Below the pieces are notes generated by a model. That model did not search any database. It was not told the DNA's origin and worked only from the letters and a program-made list of their open reading frames with translations. This document shows positions 57,514 through 64,000 of a DNA stretch of 64,000 nucleotides, in pieces. This DNA comes from Pectobacterium brasiliense. Its GTDB lineage: Bacteria; Pseudomonadota; Gammaproteobacteria; Enterobacterales; Enterobacteriaceae. The DNA lies in assembly GCF_016950255.1 (NCBI RefSeq), contig NZ_JACGFN010000001.1:3227299-3291298 (forward strand), in the 5' to 3' direction. The translations under genes were made by a program, and so were the position numbers. Position 1 is the first letter of the stretch. Each line of letters starts with the position of its first letter.

Positions 57514-57597
57514 TTTTCAGTTTACGCCGCTCATGTTTCCGTTTCGGCTGTCCGTTTTTCAGTTTGTACTGCCTATTTTTCAGTTTGTACTGATAGT
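57514..57597. repeat. Four degenerate 21-base tandem repeats between glpF and zapB
   Basis: Units start at 57514, 57535, 57556 and 57577, each opening with TTTTCAGTTT or a near variant (second unit GTTTCCGTTT). The last two share 16 leading bases, TTTTCAGTTTGTACTG. A 21-base period is two helical turns, so the TTTTCAG blocks face the same side of the DNA. No gene covers the region. Confidence 0.7.
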
Positions 57598-57816
57598 GTT
57601 ACGTAAGAAAAGCTGCCACACTCGCGTAGTGGGGGATGTGCGCTAGACAGGTGGCGGTTGGCTACATACAATTTCGCTATGGTCTATCTTGCCAGCCGTC
57701 CCGCGGTCAGGATTATGTTTACGGGCGGATGGCGACACCGTTGGGTGTTGGTTACAGAGTCCGAAAGCCAGCGTTAACCGATCTTTGCCTTGTTGCGATT
57801 AAAAGGGGTTTGAAGA

Positions 57817-58056
57817 ATGTCATTTGAAGTGTTTGAAAAGCTGGAAGCGAAAGTTCAGCAGGCGATTGATACCATCACGCTGTTGCAAATGGAAATTGAA
57901 GAGCTGAAAGAGCAGAACAACGCGTTGTCGCAGGATGTGCAGGCGGCAGCGGGTTCACGTGAAGCGCTGGTGCGCGAGAACGAGCAGTTGAAAGAAGAAC
58001 AAGTGGTATGGCAAGAACGCCTGCGCGCGCTGTTAGGCAAAATGGAAGAAGTCTAA
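57817..58056 (+). CDS. zapB: Cell-division coiled-coil protein
   Basis: A 79-residue protein that is almost entirely coiled coil ([46 protein letters not shown]). It binds ZapA and helps assemble the FtsZ ring and connect it to the chromosome terminus. Same neighbourhood as in E. coli, between glpF and rraA. A bidirectional terminator follows. Confidence 0.96.
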   Translation: MSFEVFEKLEAKVQQAIDTITLLQMEIEELKEQNNALSQDVQAAAGSREALVRENEQLKEEQVVWQERLRALLGKMEEV

Positions 58057-58105
58057 TAGGACTTGCTGGCTCAGACGAAGGAACGGCTTATCGATTGAGC
58101 CAAAT

Positions 58106-58132
58106 AAAAAAGGGCGTCTATCGCCCTTTTTT
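58106..58132. terminator. Bidirectional terminator between zapB and rraA
   Basis: GGGCG / CGCCC with a 5-base loop is preceded by a run of A and followed by TTTTTT, serving the convergent genes. Confidence 0.9.
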
Positions 58133-58174
58133 GTGCTGATGTCACCGCAATAAAAACGCGGGAATTCAACGATA

Positions 58175-58687
<513 letters not shown>

Positions 58688-58794
58688 TCATGAGTATATC
58701 CCTTTCTGGCGGCTGTTGGCAAAATCATCAAATGTTAACTTGATGCGTATCAGTAAATACGCACCACTTTTCGCCCGCGCTCACTTTACCCGCA

Positions 58795-59712
58795 CTAACT
58801 CAATATCACGCCAACGGCGAACAGAATGTTGGTCAGCAGCGCGCCTTTCACCGTTTTTTCCAGCATCGGACGCATACTGAATGCGCTGGTTTCACGCAGC
58901 ACATAGCGCGCCTGCTGAATCAGCAACGGGAGCGCCAGAATAAAGAGCCAGCCCGCCAGGCTGTGCAGATAAAACGTGGCAAACAGACCGAGACAAACCG
59001 GTGCCAGCAACAGCAGCATCGTGTGATAGAAGCGCGCTTTTTCCGCACCAAGACGTACTGCCAGCGTGTTCTTTCCGCTGATGCGATCGTTGTCGATATC
59101 GCGCAGGTTGTTGATGTTCAGCACCGCCGTCGCCAACAGACCGCAGGCCGTCGCAGGCAGCATCACGATGCTGTCGAAATGGCCGGTTTGCAGATAATAC
59201 GACCCCGCGACGCTGAGCCAGCCGAAAAAGATCAGCACTGAGATATCGCCGAGTCCGATATAGCCGTAGGGCTTGTTACCGACGGTATAGGTGATGGCGG
59301 CGAAAATCGCCAGCAGCCCCAGAATCAGGAAACCAAAGATATCCGCTGGCTTTTCACACGCCAGAATCACCAAGCTCACGCCGGAAATGATGGTGAGCAC
59401 CACGGTCACGATTAGCGCATTGCGCAGCTGCGTCAGCGTAATCGCCCCGGTCTGGATGCCGCGCAACGGCCCGATGCGTTCCTCGGTATCGCTGCCTTTT
59501 ATCGCATCCCCATAGTCGTTCGCCAGATTGGAAAGGATTTGCAGCAGTCCGGCGGTTAACAACGCCAGTAATGCTACGCCCGGTTTAAAGCTGCTATGCC
59601 AGCTCGCGATCGCCGAGCCGGTGACGATGGACGCAAAAGCTAATGGCAACGTCTTTGGACGCAGGCTATCCAGCCAGGCTTTGGTTTTGCTGCTATGGGT
59701 CGATAAGGTCAT
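58795..59712 (-). CDS. menA: 1,4-dihydroxy-2-naphthoate polyprenyltransferase
   Basis: A 305-residue UbiA-type membrane prenyltransferase of menaquinone synthesis that attaches the octaprenyl chain to 1,4-dihydroxy-2-naphthoate. The two Asp-rich motifs are NLANDYGDAIKGSDTEERIG and NNLRDIDNDR. About eight to nine membrane segments. The start at 59712 (MTLSTHSSKTKAWLDSLRPK) matches the family; the open frame extends upstream to 59823 with no similarity. Confidence 0.95.
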   Translation of the reverse strand: MTLSTHSSKTKAWLDSLRPKTLPLAFASIVTGSAIASWHSSFKPGVALLALLTAGLLQILSNLANDYGDAIKGSDTEERIGPLRGIQTGAITLTQLRNALIVTVVLTIISGVSLVILACEKPADIFGFLILGLLAIFAAITYTVGNKPYGYIGLGDISVLIFFGWLSVAGSYYLQTGHFDSIVMLPATACGLLATAVLNINNLRDIDNDRISGKNTLAVRLGAEKARFYHTMLLLLAPVCLGLFATFYLHSLAGWLFILALPLLIQQARYVLRETSAFSMRPMLEKTVKGALLTNILFAVGVILS

Positions 59713-59799
59713 GGTGTGCTTCAATTTTATTGACGATTCAATTGCGTGAATCATCCGTTTATAAACAAGAAAAGTCAGTGATGGCGGCGTCAGAAACAA

Positions 59800-59825
59800 A
59801 AGTGGGAGGCCAACGCCTCCCACTT
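59800..59825 (-). terminator. Terminator of the hslVU unit
   Basis: AAGTGGGAGGC / GCCTCCCACTT, an 11-base perfect stem with loop CAAC (plus strand), followed by T-rich sequence in the minus-strand direction, 32 bases after the hslU stop. Confidence 0.85.
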
Positions 59826-59856
59826 TATCGTTAATCGTGCGATCCGCGAAAACGGA

Positions 59857-61188
59857 TTATAAGATAAATCGACTCAGATCTTCATCTGCTACTAATTCAT
59901 CCAGATGATTACGTACGTAATCTGCGTCAATGGTAACGCTTTGACCGTTCATTTCGCTGGCGTCGTAAGACACGTCTTCGATCAAACGCTCCATCACGGT
60001 ATGCAGACGGCGTGCGCCGATATTTTCGGTGCTTTCGTTGACCTGCCAGGCGGCTTCGGCAATACGGCGGATACCATCGGCGGTGAACGAAATATTTACG
60101 CCTTCTGTCGCCATCAGCGCTTTGTACTGCTCGGTCAGCGAGGCGCTCGGTTCGGTCAGGATGCGCTCGAAATCTTCCGTGGTCAGCGCCTGCAACTCTA
60201 CGCGAATCGGCAGACGCCCCTGCAATTCTGGAATCAGATCGGACGGGCTGGCAACCTGGAACGCACCGGACGCGATAAACAGGATGTGGTCAGTTTTGAC
60301 CATGCCGTGTTTGGTGGACACGGTGCAACCTTCAACCAGCGGCAGCAGGTCGCGCTGAACGCCTTCACGGGACACATCCGGGCCGGAGCTTTCGCCACGC
60401 TTACAGATTTTGTCGATCTCATCGATGAACACGATACCGTGTTGCTCAACGGCTTCAATCGCCTGCTGTTTCAGCTCTTCCGGGTTCACCAGCTTGGCGG
60501 CTTCTTCTTCTATCAGCAGCTTGAAGGCATCTTTAATTTTGACCTTACGGGCTTTCTGCTTCTGTCCTGCCAGATTCTGGAACATGGACTGGAGCTGGTT
60601 GGTCATTTCTTCCATGCCTGGAGGAGCCATGATCTCTACGCCAACGGGGGCGGCTGCCAGATCGATCTCGATCTCTTTGTCGTCCAACTGGCCTTCACGC
60701 AGTTTCTTGCGGAATGCCTGACGTGCAGCGGAAGGTTCCTGCGTGCTTTCTGATTGTCCCCAGTTGTTTTTCGCCGGAGGAATCAGTACATCCAGAATGC
60801 GGTCTTCCGCCATCTCTTCCGCACGGAAGCGGTTTTTTTCGATGGACTGAAGGCGCACCATTTTGATCGCGGAATCCGTCAGATCGCGGATGATGGAGTC
60901 AACTTCTTTACCTACGTAGCCCACTTCGGTGAATTTAGTGGCTTCCACTTTGATGAACGGCGCATTGGCGAGCTTCGCCAGACGGCGAGCGATTTCGGTT
61001 TTACCGACGCCGGTCGGACCGATCATGAGAATATTTTTAGGCGTCACTTCATGACGAAGTGCTTCGTCCAACTGCATGCGGCGCCAGCGGTTACGCAGCG
61101 CGATGGAAACAGCGCGTTTCGCTTTATGCTGGCCGATGATATAGCTGTCGAGTTCGCTGACTATCTCGCGCGGGGTCATTTCAGACAT
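59857..61188 (-). CDS. hslU: ATPase subunit of the HslVU protease
   Basis: A 443-residue AAA+ unfoldase (ClpY), the same length as in E. coli. Walker [16 protein letters not shown], the pore loop region [17 protein letters not shown], Walker [14 protein letters not shown], the I-domain insertion (about 110-240) and the C-terminal tail ending LSRFIL that activates HslV are visible. It lies 9 bases after hslV. Heat-shock regulated in E. coli. Confidence 0.98.
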   Translation of the reverse strand: MSEMTPREIVSELDSYIIGQHKAKRAVSIALRNRWRRMQLDEALRHEVTPKNILMIGPTGVGKTEIARRLAKLANAPFIKVEATKFTEVGYVGKEVDSIIRDLTDSAIKMVRLQSIEKNRFRAEEMAEDRILDVLIPPAKNNWGQSESTQEPSAARQAFRKKLREGQLDDKEIEIDLAAAPVGVEIMAPPGMEEMTNQLQSMFQNLAGQKQKARKVKIKDAFKLLIEEEAAKLVNPEELKQQAIEAVEQHGIVFIDEIDKICKRGESSGPDVSREGVQRDLLPLVEGCTVSTKHGMVKTDHILFIASGAFQVASPSDLIPELQGRLPIRVELQALTTEDFERILTEPSASLTEQYKALMATEGVNISFTADGIRRIAEAAWQVNESTENIGARRLHTVMERLIEDVSYDASEMNGQSVTIDADYVRNHLDELVADEDLSRFIL

Positions 61189-61197
61189 AGTTGATCC

Positions 61198-61729
61198 TTA
61201 CGCCTTGGAGGCTAATTCTTCTATCGTGTGGAACTGGTTGGTGTAGATACAGATGTCGCCAGCAATCCCCAGAGATTTCTCGACGATATCACGCGCACCC
61301 AGCTCGGTGTTTTCCAGTAAAGCACGCGCGGCAGCCTGTGCATAAGGACCGCCGGAACCAATCGCGATCAGATCGTTTTCAGGCTGCACGACATCACCAT
61401 TACCGGTAATGATCAGCGAGGCATTTTCGTCCGCAACGGCTAACAGGGCTTCCAGCTTGCGTAGCATACGGTCAGTACGCCAGTCTTTCGCCAGCTCGAC
61501 GGCAGCTTTCACCAGATGACCCTGATGTAATTCCAGCTTGCGCTCAAAAAGCTCAAAAAGGGTGAAGGCATCCGCCGTGGCCGCCTGCGAAACCGGCGAT
61601 GACGCGGTCATGGTAGAGACGACGCACTTTACGCACGTTGCCTTTCATCACGGTGTTGCCCAGAGTGGCTTGTCCATCACCGCCAATGACCACCTGGCCG
61701 TTGCGGCGTACGCTTACAATTGTTGTCAC
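61198..61729 (-). pseudogene. hslV: HslV protease subunit, frameshifted by one extra base
   Basis: Translation from the GTG at 61729 gives the correct mature start [20 protein letters not shown], with the catalytic Thr after the initiator, down to VIAGFAGG. There one extra G on the plus strand near 61579-61580 (GTGGCC instead of GTGCC) breaks the frame. The second frame continues correctly with [20 protein letters not shown] to the end ELASKA at 61198. Without the extra base the gene is exactly 176 codons plus stop, the E. coli length. Most likely a sequence error; otherwise the protease would be inactive. Confidence 0.88.
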
Positions 61730-61757
61730 GAGTCAGTCCCCGTTTGAAGAAAAAGAT

Positions 61758-61774
61758 CCCCGCATGATTCGGGG
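61758..61774 (-). terminator. Terminator after ftsN
   Basis: In the minus direction CCCCG-AATCATG-CGGGG is followed by ATCTTTTTCTTC, a short Rho-independent terminator 39 bases past the ftsN stop and upstream of hslV. Confidence 0.7.
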
Positions 61775-61812
61775 CACATTGAAGTTATAGATGGGGGAAG
61801 GCGTGGGGTTTT

Positions 61813-62673
61813 TCAACCCCCCGCTGGCAAGAGGAATACAGTTTGATGCGCCCGCGCCTTAAGACGTTGGATCATGCTATCTGCGGCAGCACGGTTGTTA
61901 TAAGGCCCAAGCATAATACGGTTCCAGCCGCCGTTAGAGGTGATGCGGCTTTCGATACCGGCAAACGCCAGCTGTGCTCTGACCGATTCGGCAGGATCCA
62001 TGGTTTTGAAGGAGCCACATTGGATCGCCCAGCGCTGGGTTTCTCGGCTTTTGGCGCTTCAGGCTGTTTGACCGGCTGTTGCTTCGGTGCTTCCTGTTTT
62101 GCTGCTTCATGTCTCGGCACAACAGGTGTCGTTTGCGTGACCGCAGGTGCGCGTGTGGCGGGTTGCGTTGTTACGACAGGCGGCTGCTGCATCGATTGGG
62201 TCGGCGGCTTGATTGTCACCTGAGAGCGCGGAACCTGCGTCTGGTCGTTATACGGCACTTCGGAAAGCTGCGTTGGCTGACGACGCATATCAGACTGCAT
62301 CTGTTCCAGCAGCTGGCGCTGTTCGTCCGTCAACTGCACTGGCGACTGAATTTCGCCACCCGCGGAAGGCTCCGTTGGCGTCGTGACGCCCAACTGACGA
62401 TTTTCCAGTTCTTTGATGTAGCGCCAGCGTTCTTCCGGTTTGGGGGGCAGCCCGTTACCTTTGCCTGCATTCTGATGCGGCAGGACGGGTGAATCGTCCG
62501 GTTTATTATGGGCGATAAAGTACAGACCGGCCCGCGAAGGTGACCAAAACGGCAACAGCGAGTGCGATCATCGTTTTGGACGGCACCTGAAGCCTTGCCT
62601 TTTTTCCGGCTATTTGTCGTTTCCGGCGCGTCCCTGATGAACGTCCCCGGCTCACGTAGTCTCTTTGTGCCAC
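61813..62673 (-). pseudogene. ftsN: Cell-division protein FtsN, frameshifted at two places
   Basis: The GTG at 62673 starts AQRDYVSRGRSSGTRRKRQI and the membrane segment MIALAVAVLVTFAG; the frame then breaks near 62527-62533 (an extra base in CCGGCCC). It resumes with GLYFIAHNKPDDSPVLPHQN and NGLPPKPEERWRYIKELENR (the essential E domain). It breaks again near 62037-62045 and ends with the SPOR domain (QRWAIQCGSFKTMDPAESVR to FLLPAGG at 61813). FtsN is essential in E. coli, so two lesions in one gene point to sequence error. The Pro/Gln-rich linker is somewhat shorter than in E. coli. Confidence 0.87.
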
Positions 62674-62771
62674 TGTCGTTTCGCTGTGAATTGATAGGTA
62701 AATAATATAATTAGGGGGTCATGTTACTGAACCCTCAAATATTTGACCAGCACCTGAAGTCTTAAAGCCTG

Positions 62772-63815
62772 TTACGGGCGTAATTCGGCGCGGCGACGCT
62801 GTCCGCGTATGACCAGCTCACTGGACAACAGACGGGAACCGCTTTGTACCGTGTTACCTTGCAACTGCTCTAAGAGTAGCAGCATTGCCTCGCGTCCGAT
62901 CTGATAACGAGGCTGGGGCGACAGAAGTTAGAGGCGGCCAGCTGTACTGCGCCTGTTTCGATATCATCGAAACCGATAATTGAGAGGTCGCGCGGGATAT
63001 CCAGCCCCATCTTTCTGGCCTGCGCCAGCACGCCCAGCGCCATGAGATCGCTATGACAGAAGACTGCACTGGGCGGCTGAGGATGTTGCATCAGCGCAAT
63101 CAGGCCGTTTATCCCGGTTTCGTAGGTGAAATCGCCCCGAAAGATATACTGATTATCGATAAGAATCCCGTTGCGGCGCAGGGCCTGAATATATCCCTGG
63201 AGGCGATATTGGGCTCAGGTGCATGTGCTCTGGCCCCGCAATGCAGGCGATGCGTTGATGACCGCCTGATACAGATAGTGTACGGCTTCAAAGGCGGCGG
63301 TCAGGTTTATCGATATGCACGGTGGGTAGCGCCAGATCCGGTGAGAACTCATTCGCCATCACCATCGGCCGGCAGATTACGCTGCTCTTCCTGGCCTGCG
63401 TCAAACGGCAGATTAGAGCCGAGTAACAGCATGCCGTCGATCTGTTTGGTAATAATCAGGTCGACAAAGGTTTTTTCTTTCTGATGCTGGTGAGCACAAT
63501 CGCCAATCAACACCAGATAGCCGTGTTCGGCTGCCGTTTCCTCGATCCCGCGAAATATTTCGGAGAAATAAGGATCGCAGATATCCGGGACGATTCGTCC
63601 AGGATCGTGCGCGATTCGTTACGCTTGAGATTCCTTGTTGAGTGCGTGAGGCGAATAGCCAACGGCGGATGACAGCCTGCTCGACCTTCCTACGGGTGGT
63701 CGCAGAGACTTTCTCTGGGTTCATTAACGTTCGGGATACGGTCGCGGTGGAAACGCCCGCTTCATCCGCCACGTCTTTCATCGTCGCCGTGGGTGACGCC
63801 TTTCTTCTGCTTCAA
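62772..63815 (-). pseudogene. cytR: CytR nucleoside-catabolism repressor, many indels
   Basis: All parts of a LacI-type CytR are present but in changing frames. The probable TTG start is at 63815 behind AAGGAG; MKDVADEAGVSTATVSRTLM (helix-turn-helix) follows a missing base near 63790. DPYFSEIFRGIEETAAEHGY and EKTFVDLIITKQIDGMLLLG, then FCHSDLMALGVLAQARKMGL and DLSIIGFDDIETG, and lastly QPRYQIGREAMLLLLEQLQG and SGSRLLSSELVIRG to 62772 complete it. At least six insertions or deletions separate these. Synteny (ftsN-cytR) is that of E. coli. A sequence-quality problem is the simplest explanation. Confidence 0.85.
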
Positions 63816-64000
63816 CGCTTTTCTCCTTGCGTCAGCGTTAACTGGCGCTGACTGTCAGCAGAACGCCCCTGTCTACTGACTTTCTATGATTACGGGTAAC
63901 GCTTTTTGGGGACGGTATGCCGATGGAACGGCCGCTATAACCTGAGTACACGATCTGACCTCAGTAAACGGCTGGCCTCAGCATACGGCCTACGCAGACA
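63816..64000. other. Region upstream of cytR
   Basis: No gene-like frame. In E. coli priA follows at this place; nothing of it is recognisable before the window ends. Given the indels just downstream, single bases here should not be trusted. Confidence 0.4.

Noticed and set aside
57514..57597. 21-base repeats considered as a CRISPR or replication iteron array
   Set aside because: Contiguous units without spacers and no replication initiator gene; the locus is a conserved chromosomal interval.
59905..60753. A 282-codon open frame on the plus strand opposite hslU
   Set aside because: It mirrors a highly conserved gene on the other strand, lacks a ribosome site and has no recognisable protein features.

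Overview
The window reads as a chromosomal segment of a soft-rot enterobacterium, most likely Pectobacterium or a close relative. The right half keeps the E. coli K-12 gene order almost exactly: cpxA-cpxR-cpxP-fieF-pfkA, then tpiA-yiiQ-yiiR-fpr-glpX-glpK-glpF-zapB-rraA-menA-hslU-hslV-ftsN-cytR. Proteins are close to, but clearly different from, the E. coli versions, and plant-associated insertions (a pectin-lyase-like locus, sotB, aguBA, a threonate operon) interrupt the shared order. Genus assignment is inference; the synteny and protein matches are from memory of the families, not from a search.

Layout. 1-2.8 kb: two tandem methyl-accepting chemotaxis receptors. 3.2-9.5 kb: a complete four-carbon acid-sugar (L-threonate/erythronate type) catabolic operon, ltnD-otnK-otnC-otnI-permease, with a divergent DeoR regulator. 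9.5-12.7 kb: a small AT-richer accessory patch with two toxin-antitoxin modules, a frameshifted gene, a small membrane protein, a decayed copy of the end of the DeoR gene and a second PHO box. 12.8-18.1 kb: the ugpBAECQ sn-glycerol-3-phosphate operon behind a four-repeat PHO box, interrupted by a MITE-like element. 18.2-20.2 kb: AEC-family carrier, Gln-rich YhhA-like protein, second MITE-like copy, trmL. 20.3-25.2 kb: uhpABCT hexose-phosphate sensing and uptake. 25.3-28.2 kb: an unassigned secreted pair (DUF3142 protein and a 724-residue repeat protein). 28.4-33.7 kb: the Cpx envelope-stress locus with CpxR box, cpxP and a conserved CpxQ small RNA, then sotB and fieF. 34-48 kb: pfkA, then a nutrient-acquisition cassette at the place where E. 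coli carries sbp-cdh. It comprises a LysR regulator (frameshifted), DUF6250 protein, Tat-exported YetA/exo-rhamnogalacturonan-lyase-like protein, TonB-dependent receptor, sulfonate-type binding protein, private tonB-exbB-exbD, a double-length ABC permease and an ATPase. 48.4-50.4 kb: aguBA (agmatine to putrescine). 50.5-58.7 kb: tpiA, yiiQ, yiiR, fpr and the glpFKX operon with GlpR operators, then zapB and rraA. 58.8-63.8 kb: menA, hslVU, ftsN and cytR; the last three carry many indels that look like sequence error rather than biology.

How parts work together. Several loci deal with phosphorylated carbon: ugp imports glycerol-3-phosphate and ugpQ cleaves its diesters, uhp imports hexose phosphates, and glpFK, tpiA, pfkA and glpX feed the products into glycolysis or gluconeogenesis. 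The most interesting unit is the 36.3-48.0 kb cassette, which looks like a self-contained two-membrane import system with its own energy-transducing complex. Its substrate cannot be read from sequence: the ABC part points to sulfonates or sulfate esters, while the lyase part points to plant cell-wall polysaccharide.
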